NCBI GenBank assembly: GCA_964034945.1
Contig: OZ035963.1
Coordinates: 39,376,361 to 39,440,360, forward strand
From: Chrysopilus asiliformis
Taxonomy: Eukaryota; Arthropoda; Insecta; Diptera; Rhagionidae
Length of the DNA stretch: 64,000 bases
Reading direction: 5' to 3'
Below are positions 11,850-22,059 of the stretch, piece by piece. Position 1 is the stretch's first letter. The number at the start of each line of letters is the position of its first letter. A program made the translations under genes and the position numbers. The notes below the pieces were generated by a model that worked only from the letters and a program-made list of their open reading frames with translations, was not told the DNA's origin and ran no database searches.

Positions 11850-13106
11850 CAGCCATGTTCAAAAGTGTTAGGCACCATTTCAAAATCAATTTTTTCCTGT
11901 TTACGTGTATATAATATGATAGTGAAACAATGTGATTTTAAGAATATCAAAATTTATTTATCTGACTAATATTAGGTGGGCCCACCCCTAGCCCTTATTA
12001 CAGCAGCGAGTCTTTTCGGCATTGTCGCTACAAACCTATTTTCGTGTTGTCACTTATAAAATCCCATTCCTCCTGAATAGCCCTTTTCAGGGTATCTTCT
12101 GATGTTATTTTTGTGTTTCCGGATATTTTTCTTCAAAATACTCCACAAATGCTCGATCAAAATCTATGATTTCTTTGTAAAATATCAGTTGTGGTCAACA
12201 CAAAACTTTCTTCTACAAAATCTACAACCCTACGCAATTTACGCTAGAGCCCTGTCGCGTTGTCAACCTAAGATGACCTCCCAATAAATTCTTGGTTTAT
12301 TCAAAAATATCAAAAACGTACAAAATTTGAGATAACTTGAGAACTGTAAAAGATATCAATTTACGGTAAATGGCAAAAATGTAGAAAATGTTAACATCTT
12401 TAATTATTCTTTTAACTGATTTGTCGAAAAACCGTTAGTTTGCAAATTATTCGCAAAAATATGATTTTTTACATATCAATGAAAATATCTCAATAACGCT
12501 AAAATATAACGGATACCGGTAAGAAATAAAATTGTGCGGAATGCCATTCTCATTAATTCACTTCATACATTCAGTCAGCAAAAACCCGTTAGTTTTCGAG
12601 ATAATCGCAAAAAACTGTTTTTTTTTTTTTTGGAAATAACGGTTTATCTCGATAACAGGTGGAGATATCGAGTTATAGCTAAAGACAAAAGTGTGGGAAA
12701 TTTTATTTTCTCCAAGTTTTGTCATACTTAAGGCCACTTAAAAACGCGTAGTGTGGGAGTAAATCGAGAAAAACGAAATTGCGATTTTTGAAAAACCGCC
12801 ATTTTGGATACTTCCGGTTAACGGATTTCCACCAAAATAGGATCGTCCCATAGGATCGTCCCATTTCAGGACCCAACATGCCTGTAAAATTTCATGGCGC
12901 TAGCTCTATTAGTTTTTGAGAAATCTTGTACACAGACTGACAGACAGAAAGACATTTTTTAAATATGACTCCAATCGACTCAGGAGTGATCGGGAAATGT
13001 TTTTTAGGCAAAATTAAGAGGTCGAAATTTTTCATGAATACAATACTTTATTATACTCCGTAGAAGAAAGTAAAAATGGGGTGCCTAACACTTTTGAACA
13101 TGGCTG
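11850..13106 (-). mobile_element. Tc1 element, remnant, interrupted by family A copy 3
   Basis: The ends are 27-bp identical inverted repeats (CAGCCATGTTCAAAAGTGTT and onward) with TA on each side (11848-11849, 13107-13108). The minus strand of 11971-12170 encodes the C-terminus of a Tc1 transposase: a degenerate IEHLWSILKKN (family: NPIENLWSILK) followed by a MPKRLAAVIRARGG stretch that is typical just before the Tc1 stop. The rest of the transposase is missing, replaced or deleted around the family A copy. Confidence 0.8.
12179..13073 (-). repeat. Family A repeat, copy 3 (inside Tc1)
   Basis: Full-length reverse copy with almost no microsatellite (one CTGT-type cluster near 12935-12952). 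It lies between the Tc1 transposase remnant and the right Tc1 TIR, so it inserted after the Tc1. Confidence 0.8.
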
Positions 13107-13156
13107 TATATATATATATATATATTCGGGCGCCCGAATCTGTAAAAATAATATTC

Positions 13157-13224
13157 CTTACGATAAATTGTCTTACGATAAATTGTTCACGATAAATTGT
13201 TTTACGATAATTTGTCCGCGAATC
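13157..13224. repeat. Short tandem repeat, ~15-16 bp unit
   Basis: Four units of the type ACGATAAATTGT with spacers of two to four bases (the last is ACGATAATTTGT). They follow the Tc1 right end. Around 13396-13460 lies a fragment of the family C Helitron repeat (GATTCGTGATCAGTGACCCC). Confidence 0.7.
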
Positions 13225-14215
13225 ATAAAAATTATCTACATGTCATATTTTGGTGAACTCCGTTAACCAAAAGTGTTGAGTGTATATTCACGTTACCTTT
13301 ACAGAAACTTTTCTATTATCGATCCAAAAGCCCACTCTGCTAATTTGATCAAAAAAAGGATATTTCTATCGTTCGCAAATTCTATCGACCTTCCGTTTCA
13401 AATTTTGAAATTTCAACATCAGATTCGTGATCAGTGACCCCAAGAACTCCCAAAGGCTTCAGCTCCGATTTAACTGATTTAAAAAAAAAAATTTTTTTTT
13501 TGAAGATGAGCCATATAAGAAATTTTTTTACGTAATATATGCGAGTATAAGGGCTTGCTAATTCCCATTCTAAGTCCAGTTTATATTGGAAAATTTCCAG
13601 TATTAAAATTTACTAGAGTTTGCATGCAATTAGACCGTTTTGAACATCCCCTAAATGTATATCTTTAAGTTGAAAGCTACACGTTTTTTTTATTTTATTA
13701 TTATAGTCATTTCCCGTTCAGAGTATTCCAAACTGTAAGGCTGACTAACAACGCTGATAATCGGTGATAGGTAAACGTCCGGGGCGAAACATGTATTTGG
13801 CGCCCCTCCTCCCTCTCTAAAAAAATGATAAAATGGTTTTTTTTTGTGTATGTTTGGCAATTTAGAAAGGCCAATCAAAGAGAAGAGGTTTATCTCAATT
13901 TTTGTTTGTGAATGTTTAGTTATAAAAGGTTTCCTAGTTCTTCAATACACAACAAAAATTGCGCCGACGTCAAAATTTTTGGCAAAAAATCCGCAGTTAA
14001 TGATTTTGTAGTTAAACGACATTTACAATGCTTAAAAATACTCAATTGATTCAGTTTCAAAGTAAATTTATGTATTTACATTATTTTTTCGGTTTAAATT
14101 ATGGAGGTACACAAAAACTATATCAGATTTTCGAAGTGCCCTTTCCCTGCCTGAATACAAGCTCGTGCCCGCTTTTAAATAGCTGTATTTACGCGTATAT
14201 TTGTTATCTCTGTCC

Positions 14216-15060
14216 TTATTTTGCAGCTGCTTCTTCTATGCGTTCCTTTAATTGATCCATGGTTGAGATTTCTGTTGAATACACCAGTTTCTTCAACTTT
14301 CCCCATACATAAAAAAATAAGACTGTTAATTTTGGTGATCTTGCAGGCCTGTGTATTGGGCCGTTTGTTCCAATCAAGTGATCTTGGTAGTTATCATTCA
14401 ACCGGGTTGTTACGGGCCGGCCATAATGACTTTGGGCACTCTCATCTTTGGGAAAGAGGGACATCATGCAGAAGTTCTGATAGCTGAGATATCAGAAATT
14501 CCAGATATTAAAGGACCCATTAACTTATCACCAAGTACTCCAACCCACAAGTTGACACTGAAACGTGTGCAGGTTATGGAAATTTGTAATTCCGTCTCTT
14601 GTGAACTGCGACTCATCTGTCCATAAGATGTTGATTTGCTCTAAGTTTCGTCCCAACAACAACTCGCGGAGTTCCACTCGCTTAGCCAAATTATCTTTTG
14701 GACAGGTGTAGAATGAAAAGGATGGAGGTTCCCCTTCTGCAAAACTGTGAACTGTAATAAGTGCAACATCTAGTCGTCTACACAATCTTCTAGTACTAAT
14801 GGATTGATCTGTTTGTACAATTCAAAGTATTTCTTCTTACGCCGCGCGCTCTTCCTGACTTTTTTCTGTGTGGTCTCACTTATTCAGTTACATGTAGCTT
14901 TATGTGAGTTCTTGAAAACACTCTAGGATCAGGAATATGGCGTTCAGGGTATCTACGGTGATACTCTTCCCTTGCTCTTTTAGAATTATTTTAGAATCCG
15001 TTGACAAAGTGAATGTCTGCGTATTCTCCGTTGGAAAAGTGCTTCATATTATAAAATAAT
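14216..15060 (-). pseudogene. Mariner-like (DDE) transposase, degenerate
   Basis: Read on the minus strand from 15060 downward. An N-terminal region with REEYHRRYPERHIPDPRVFS (helix-turn-helix type) is followed by RVELRELLL and LWTDESQFTRDGI, which carries a catalytic-type Asp-Glu. Then come a Gly-Pro stretch and FFYVWGKLKKLVYSTEI (usual form: FFLWG-LK-LVY). Several frameshifts and stops separate the pieces. This arrangement is common in insect mariner-type proteins with an N-terminal HTH annotated as DUF4817. No TIRs were identified. Confidence 0.75.
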
Positions 15061-15290
15061 ATTTCTACGTTTTACCGATTAACAACAATGCTCTTTGAAA
15101 CTTTAGACTTCAATGAACAGCTAAAAAAGGAACCGTAATTGACTGGTGCTTGAAACATTTTTTTTTTACTTTCGTTTGTTTCAATTGTATTAATTTCAAA
15201 ATATTCAATCGCTCGCCGTGAGGACTCCGGTACAAATGAATAAAAAATTTATTTCAAGAGTAGCAAATATGATTAAAAATAAACCCTTAA

Positions 15291-15532
15291 GGTAGAAATA
15301 CACGACGAGAGACTTTGGTCTCTTAGACCAAAAATTTCGCCTCTGCATACAAAGAGACCTGTGTATACACTTCGGATACCGGAGATTTCTGCATACCTCT
15401 GCATACAAAGAGACCTCTGCATACAAAGAGACCTGTGTATACACCTCGGAGACCGGTGTATACACTTTGGAGATTTTTGCCTTTTGTACCCTGGAGACCA
15501 GAGACCATAGTCTCTCGTCGTGTATTTCTACC
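15291..15532. mobile_element. 242-bp MITE with TTAA duplications
   Basis: Near-perfect TIRs of about 24 bp (GGTAGAAATACACGACGAGA at the left; the exact complement at the right) flanked by TTAA (15287-15290, 15533-15536). The interior holds repeats of CTCTGCATACAAAGAGAC and TGTATACAC. The TTAA target points to piggyBac-type transposition, although piggyBac ends usually begin CCC rather than GG. Confidence 0.7.
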
Positions 15533-17005
15533 TTAAGTTTTGAGAAATTGGTACCGCATTGTAAATGTCATTCAACTAGAAAACCGCTAATCACACAGAC
15601 TTATTTAGTATGAGTGATTTGTAGGTAATAATATAGCGAATTAAAAAATACGAGAAATTTTCGAAAAAATGGCATTTAACGAAAAATAAAAATAAATAAT
15701 TTTTATAGGACCAGTATCTTCGACTTGCGACTCTGACATATGAGCAAAAAAATACAAATGCGAAAAAATACAATTACCTTTAAAAAAAAGCATAATTTGA
15801 AGAAAATCGGTTCATTAGTTTAAGAGTAGCAGGGAAGAAATTGTGCGAAGCAGGGAAGAAATTGTTATGAAACCTCAATTGAAGAGTCCCAGACTCTTCG
15901 AGAGCTGTAGCGCCGAGGATGAATAATATCTATATACCCAATATTTTATAAACAAATCTACTTTTCAATAATATTTACTGACATGTTCTTTTTGCTCTAA
16001 ATATGCTCTTTCCGAGAACTTGTATTCGTCTGGGGATGTCTGTACCGCTCCAAACAGAGTTACGTATTTGAGTGACGAATGTACTCTATGTGCGAGCACT
16101 AAAAGTATAGTTTACGAGCAATTTTGTAATCTGTCGAATGTAGTCAGATTAGAATTGCTCTTTTGGGGTTAATGCAAATAAAATCGTGACGAATCCAAAA
16201 TGGAAAATTATTTTTTATTAGTGTCGTCTTCATCTAGTGAAGAAGAATTTAATTTGACACAAATGTCTACGAGCTTGAATACTAAAATTAGATACTTTCC
16301 TAAAAAATTAGATTAGGTGTTTTTTACCAAAGCACACTTTCTTCCCACTTTCCACTTAACCCGGCAACGACGAGTTACGAGTTCATATTCCAGCTTTTAT
16401 TAAACTAGTATTTACATTAATATGAATTACTTCGCGGTTCATTCTTTTCCCCGCAGGTCACTGTTATTTAAAAAAAAATGCTATTTTGTTATCTTTTTGA
16501 GTTTTTTATTGAAAAATATGTTATATTTATAAAATTGTCACTTCATTACCTTGAATGCAACTCTTCGGAAAATTTGTCACTGTTTAAACCTGATTGTCTC
16601 CTTAAATTGTGCTCTTACGAATTCTCAATTTGTCACACACCCTGGATGAAATTATTTCTTTCTCAATTTATCCTTTGCAAGCTCCAATTTGCGCATCGCT
16701 GTAATGCAAATTTTCGGTTAGAGCTTCACTATTATTTTATACTATATTAAGATACTTTAGTATATTTTAATAGCTAAAATATTAAAACCGTTGTGATTTA
16801 CATTTTTGTTTTCGGTTGATTCTTTGTAATCATAAAATTGAAAACGCTGTAACCATATTAAGTTCAGGGAAAGTAAACCCGTATAGACATTATCGAGAAT
16901 CGGAGAAATACATGAAAGATATGATTTCTTCCTTAATTTTCTGCTACTGAAGAATTACAAGAAAATAATTTTGGGTGAAGTAATTTATCAAATTTTATTC
17001 TAAAG

Positions 17006-17125
17006 GTCGAGTATATATGGAAATGGGACAAACCGCGCAGGCCATACATTTTTTGCGGCAAGGATTAGCTATTGCTCAATCACTAAACAAGTCCGAGGAG
17101 GAAGCTAGAATAAGATATCAATTAG
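17006..17125 (+). CDS. TTC28: TTC28-like protein, TPR exon
   Basis: Acceptor AAAG, donor TTAG|GTAACA; enters and leaves in phase 1. It completes the sixth TPR (GRVYMEMGQTAQAIHFLRQG) and begins the seventh (ARIRYQLG). The exon is only 120 bp, stranded between the 15-kb intron and a 52-bp intron (17126-17177). It is supported by the perfect phase match on both sides. Confidence 0.88.
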
Positions 17126-17177
17126 GTAACAACTTCTGATATAAAACGAAATAATATAATAAGATTATGTTTTCTAG

Positions 17178-18804
17178 GTATTGTTTTTAAACTCACAAAT
17201 GATAAGGAAAATGCCCGTTTTCAAATAGAAACCGCAACTCAAATATTGGAAACATGTAGAATTGAGCAAAGGACATTAGAAGCTAGAACGACTTTGTATG
17301 ATCTTCAAACTTATTGCTATCAAAATTTACAGCAAATTTTGGTATCCATGTCAAAAAATGAAGAAGCACTACTGGCAGCCGAACAATGTAAATCAAGAAC
17401 TAAGGAATATAATAAGTCACGGCCTTCTGAATGTGGTGAAAACATTTTTGATACCGTGAATAAACTGAAATCCAATGTCATTTACTTCAGTCTTGCGGAA
17501 GAAGAATTATATGCATGGTTCTTGCAGCCACAGAAAAGGGTTGTCAGATTTCATATGGTGGAGTTAACTGCAGCGACATTCAAATTGACCGATGAGGAAA
17601 TGAAAAATTTCTCAAAAGATGGTAGAAAAAAATTGCTTGAACATTATATAAATATGGTCAGAGAAAGTCTTGGTGTAAATTCGGACATATTGTATCAGGA
17701 CGCCGACAATTATAAAAGTTCCTCCGAAAATTTACTTGAAGATGTTTCGAACCAGAAAGCGGAGTTCCTACGCATGGTGAACAGAAATCATTTATATAAC
17801 TCTAGCAACTATTCTCTTAGTTCGCTATTTAGTCTTGGAAGTGTGGGTGGCTCAGTTGTAAATCTTCAAGGATCGATCCGTTCTTCCGCTAGTCTGCAGG
17901 GATCCACACGAACTCCTCGACATTCTAATATAACCCCTTGGCAAGGACCTGCGTGTTTACATCAATTATATAATATTTTGCTAAGACCGTTTGAAGATCT
18001 ATTGGACAATACATCATCAAAATTTATTAGAAAAGAGCTGGTTTTTGTATTGGAGAAAGAGCTATTTCTAATTCCGTTCGCGGTACTACGTGGTGAAGGT
18101 GAAAAAGAAGAATTTTTGTCAGAGCGTTGTTCCATATTAACTGTCCCTTCACTACACTCGCTCCGTCAAAAAACGCGATCACTACGAAAGCAAACAGAAA
18201 ACTTTAATACTGCTTTAGTAGTTGGCGGTCCACGAATACCCACATCTATTTCAGAATTATATGGATGGTCGGAATCACCAGCATCTCTTAGAGAGGCCAA
18301 TATGGTAGCTGATATGCTTCATGCCAAAGCTTTACTAGCATCCAATGCAACAAAAGAAGCAGTTATCTCAGAGTTATCAGGTGCGGAATGCATCCATTTT
18401 GCTACAAATCTTAGTTGGAAGTTAGGAGGAGTAATTCTAAGCTCCGGGGACGTGTTAGAAGCAAAATCGCAAAAACGGTTTTTTAACCATTCATCAAGCG
18501 AAATAGAAGCCGATGAAGAAGGTGATTCGTCAACTAGCAACATGGAAATTACTTCCTTATCTGATTACGTTCTAAGTAATGAAGATATTTTGTCAATTAA
18601 ATTGAATTCCAAACTTGTAGTATTTAATACATACAATATCGTTGAATCAACAACTGGCAACGCTATCGCGAAATTGGCGAACAGTTGGCTGCTTGCCGGT
18701 GCTGGTGCTGTTCTCATATCACTGTGGCCAGTACCTGAAATGGCAGCAAAAATACTGCTACGCGCATTTTATTCAGCTTTGTTGCAAGGATCTCGTGCTG
18801 CTAG
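17178..18804 (+). CDS. TTC28: TTC28-like protein, TPR-to-CHAT exon
   Basis: Acceptor CTAG, donor CTAG|GTAAGG; leaves in phase 2. It ends the TPR solenoid (GIVFKLTNDKENARFQIET), then carries a linker and a CHAT domain from about WQGPACLHQLYNILLRPFED to the exon end. CHAT landmarks seen: FVLEKELFLIPFAVLRGEGE, ASLREANMVADML, the conserved His in AECIHFATNL, and WLLAGAGAVLISLWPVPE. The position normally holding the catalytic Cys (usual form LVVLSAC) reads KLVVFNTYNIV, so the peptidase-type dyad seems lost. A 24-residue acidic insertion (around EIEADEEGDSSTSN) sits before it. Confidence 0.9.
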
Positions 18805-18957
18805 GTAAGGAATGTCGATAGCTTGCTCTGGAAAGGTCGTATGTGCAGCAAAAAAAAAACATTTTCAAACATTTTATGACTTTCACTGGACTGCGTTCCT
18901 TATCGACGTTTGGGCTCTGTTTTTCACTTTTTCACATTTTATCGGTTTTTTGAGTTA

Positions 18958-19303
18958 CCCCACGACTCCATTAGACTTTTTTCCAGATTGTATTTAAATC
19001 CAATCACGAAAAAATCTAATGGAGACTCAAAAAATCTTGCATCATGATTTAAATCCCCGTACTGTCATGATTTTTTCGGCTGCTGAAAAGTAGGATTTTT
19101 TTTGACATTTGTTCAGTCAAATTGGCTGATTTATAGTTGGCTGCCCTGATTACCTCCTGGTTGACATTTCTAAGTACGCTATCGAGACACAATAAAAATG
19201 AAAAATCATGACTGAAAATGCCCACGCGCTGATTTTTTTATTCGCCAAAATATGGAGTGGGGGAAAAAATCATGATTCTAAAAAGTCTAATGGAGTCGTG
19301 GGG
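18958..19303. mobile_element. PIF/Harbinger-type MITE with TTA duplication
   Basis: Perfect 24-bp TIRs (CCCCACGACTCCATTAGACT... at the left, its complement at the right) with TTA on both sides (18955-18957, 19304-19306). Interior repeats of AATCATGATT and AATCTAATGGAG are seen; no coding capacity. It sits only about 150 bp downstream of the TTC28 donor site. Confidence 0.85.
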
Positions 19304-19532
19304 TTATTTTGATTCAATCACGATTTGCTAAATCTCGCCAAAAAAGTATTGTGAGAAATTAAAACGATAATAACTTCTTTAACGACTCTTCAATATGAAT
19401 TTGTTGGTTATTTGTCATGACGAACTGTGCTAACTGAAATGTTTTTCGAAAATTTGTTAAGTTTTTTTAATATGAATTTTTCATAAATCAATCTGAAAGC
19501 CCCAAGAAGAATTAAAGGATAATCGCAATCTT

Positions 19533-19663
19533 GGTAGGAATTCCGTAAGGTTAAAAGCGACTGTTGATTCGACAATTTTTCAAGTTGATTGCCTCACGTA
19601 AAGCGAGCAACTTGAAAAGTCGTCAAATCGACAGCCGCTCTGTGACCTTACAAAATTCCTACC
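19533..19663. repeat. 131-bp imperfect hairpin
   Basis: GGTAGGAATT at the left pairs with AATTCCTACC at the right, and about 60-nt arms pair imperfectly over most of their length around a small loop near 19598-19607. No TSD was found. It may be an aged palindromic MITE or an intron-encoded hairpin-RNA source; the sequence alone cannot decide. Confidence 0.5.
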
Positions 19664-20283
19664 ATGGCAAAAACCGTGTCAAAACTACTTCAACGGTTCA
19701 GGAGATAGCAAGAGTAAGGCTTACAGTAAATCCGAAGGGTAGATATAAGTGGTTGCCCTAAAATTTCCTTATGGGAAGACCTACCAAATAATAAATGCGG
19801 CGTCAAAGTTGATCTACTGCAATATTAGCTATTTTTCCGATCTGAACTACTTAGTTTTAAATTGATTAATGCATAATATTAGCGGTATAAAATACATTTT
19901 AAATGAATTTTGGTTCGAAAATTGAATTGTATTCATGAGTTCTATCCTCAATATCCGAGCCATTAACAAAAACGTCTCTCTTTTCGACAGTCTAAGGCTA
20001 TTCCATCCGTCGATGCAGTGGCGTAGCGAGGGTTCATGGCGCCCGGGGCGGAAGTTAAATTTGCCGCCCTAAAATGATTTTTCTATTACTGACGTTTCCA
20101 CCGAAAAATCCATATTTTGAAAATGACGCGTACTTCGATTGGCGTGTCGTTTACAAGTAAAGTTTTTGTTGATAGGCAAATGTCGACCAATAATTCGTCT
20201 CTTGTTGAAAACGACACGATAATCATAAAGAGGATGAATACCAATTAGCACCACATTTTTTAAATATCAATTGTATCACTCTT

Positions 20284-20818
20284 TTTATACCCGTATGGTA
20301 AAACCAATGGGTATACTAACTTTGCCTTACCGATTGTAACGCCAAGATCCCGTCATCACACACACCAGTGTGTTTATAATGATCAAAAAAGTCGATTTCT
20401 GGATATCCGTCCGTCCGTCCGTCTGTCTGTCTGTCCGTCCGTCTGTGGCGCGTATTGCGGACCCACGGAAATTTTGCACAAAGCCGTTTTTCCTAAAATG
20501 CGAGGTAAAGTTCGTTAATGTGCAAAAACGGACTCACCATATGAACTAAACGTTTTTTACGAATTTCTCAAAAACGGTGCATCTTATCAAATAAGTCCAA
20601 GAACAAAAGTTGTTTAGGGTACGTTTTTACATAAAACTCCCATATATCAAAATCCAATTGGAAGAACTTTTAAAAAAATCTTATGGGAAAATTTGACTTC
20701 AAATTGGAATTTTGATACCACCCTTCGCCGTTCAATTAAACTTGAAAAAATGTCATATCCCCATACGGGTCTCCAATAATTGCCAGATTGGCAAATAAGG
20801 CTTTTTTATGTTTCAAGG
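20284..20818 (-). repeat. Family B repeat, copy 3 (diverged)
   Basis: Starts TTTTTATACCCGTATGGT and ends at the ATTGCCAGATTGGCAAAT palindrome. The microsatellite (GTCC/GTCT) is at 20407-20445. It is more diverged than other copies (for example, an altered CCACCCTTCGCCG region), implying an older insertion into the hAT. Confidence 0.8.
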
Positions 20819-20939
20819 TGAAGACCGGTTTAAACCAAACGTTACTCAAAAACTGATTGACCAGTACAAAAGTTATATTAAAAATTGTAAGCAATAATTT
20901 CAATTTTTTTTAAAAGAAAAAAATGTATTTCACATGTTT

Positions 20940-21162
20940 CTACAAAAACACTTTTCTGGCTTTTTGGACTGAAAATTCTGTTATTATGCTGTCGAAATCG
21001 ATTTCTTTGGTTAATTCTTCCTCAATTGACAAAAGAGCCAAGTTGCTTAATCTTAACGTGCTCATAGTCGATCTCAAATAATTTTTTATAAGCTTTAGCT
21101 TCGAAAAACTCCTTTCGCAACTTGCTACGCTTATTCCTATTGTTAGAAAGATTCGAAGCATT
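20940..21162 (-). pseudogene. hAT transposase C-terminal dimerisation domain (remnant)
   Basis: The minus strand encodes SVASCERSFSKLKLIKNYLR followed by LSNLALLSIEEEL, the signature of the hATC dimerisation region found in TTF-type/ZMYM hAT transposases. The frame stays open into the MITE at 21163 because that MITE happens to be open in this frame; past the MITE the hAT sequence resumes at 21820. Everything N-terminal of this domain is missing. Confidence 0.85.
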
Positions 21163-21816
21163 GGGCGCATCCAACTACCAGAGCGGCTCAGCATCGCTCT
21201 AGAGAGAAAAAGGTGCTCAGTTACTGAACGCAATCGCTACAGAGCGGCTCAACTGAGCAGCTCACATTTTTTCTGAGCGTAAAAGAACTCCGCTCAGTAG
21301 CTGAGCAAATGTCAAATGAAGAATTACAGAACCTCAATTCATGTCTAAAAACGACGACGGAAATACATAAATGGTGTTATTTATAATATTTATAGTTATT
21401 TATGTTATTTATAATACGGGAAGCCTCATGGAAGTTCTTGCTGAGCAAACGGGAATGAAAATAGTCGGCGTTGCGGAAAATGTTGGCGAAAGAGTTCGGG
21501 AGTGTATTTCGGCATAGTCACCTCTAAATAATCCCGGTTTCTTTCGGGTGCCGCATTCCGGATTGGGGCGACTTCAACTGAAGTATTACACTCTTCAACC
21601 AAAAGTTAAATAACTTCCAGATTTATCGTATCAGAAGCACAAATTTCTAACATTACGGAGATAATTACATCGCGGTCCATCTTGAACAATAATTTCTTTC
21701 AGTGACAGCTCATATATAAATGAGCGGTGCATTCAGGACACAAAATGCTGCTCAGCTGAGCATTTTTTTGACAGCCGAGCTTCGCTCCAGAGCCGCTCTG
21801 GTAGTTGGATGCGCCC
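21163..21816. mobile_element. 654-bp MITE with GGGC termini and ATT duplication, inside hAT
   Basis: Perfect TIRs of 27 bp (GGGCGCATCCAACTACCAGA... at both ends, inverted), ATT on each side (21160-21162, 21817-21819). Many subterminal copies of GAGCNGCTCAG-like palindromes are seen. The interior around 21420-21520 may be a scrap of coding sequence but no domain is recognisable. It is the youngest layer of this locus as judged by its perfect ends. Confidence 0.75.
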
Positions 21817-22059
21817 ATTGTCCCTATATAGCGTAAACTTTCCTATATCAAAGACACTATCTTTTAACACCCAATTTTTTCATTTGTTCCGAAATGTGTT
21901 GAAACATTTTTTTAAATTTGTTCCGAAATGTCGTGAATTTGCCGCCCCATAAAGAGTGCCGCCCGGGGCGGACCGCCCCCCCCCCCTCGCTACGCCACTG
22001 CGTCGATGGTATAATTTTGTAACGTTTTGCGAAATTTCGTTGCCCAGAAATGACTATAA

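Larger units (their letters stand above)
1837..17005 (+). other. 15.2-kb intron of the TTC28-type gene, packed with transposons
   Basis: Bounded by GTATGT at 1837 and AAAG at 17002-17005; removing it joins TCT-TTA-G to GT-CGA-GTA and keeps the reading frame. It contains family A copies, two family B copies, a LINE, a Tc1, a mariner-like transposase, two Harbinger-type MITEs, a Helitron end and a TTAA MITE. The parts 1842-2240, 3334-3790, 6500-6890, 11760-11848, 13110-13900 and 15540-17000 show no element I can name. 6510-6770 is an old ~155-bp tandem duplication, and the A-repeat-like end at 1888-2215 (CCCAGTGAAAA inverted) may be a decayed DNA transposon. Confidence 0.8.
20016..22000 (-). 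mobile_element. hAT element with 8-bp duplication, two nested insertions
   Basis: Ends CAGTGGCGTAGCGAGGG and its inverted copy, flanked by the perfect 8-bp TSD CGTCGATG (20008-20015, 22001-22008). Subterminal GCCGCCC/GGGGCGG motifs repeat near both ends. It holds a transposase remnant on the minus strand, a family B copy and a 654-bp MITE. Removing the nested pieces leaves about 800 bp, so it was already internally deleted. Confidence 0.88.

Noticed and set aside
14216..15060. Assigning TIRs to the mariner-like transposase
   Set aside because: No convincing inverted ends with TA were found on the two sides, so only the coding remnant is reported.
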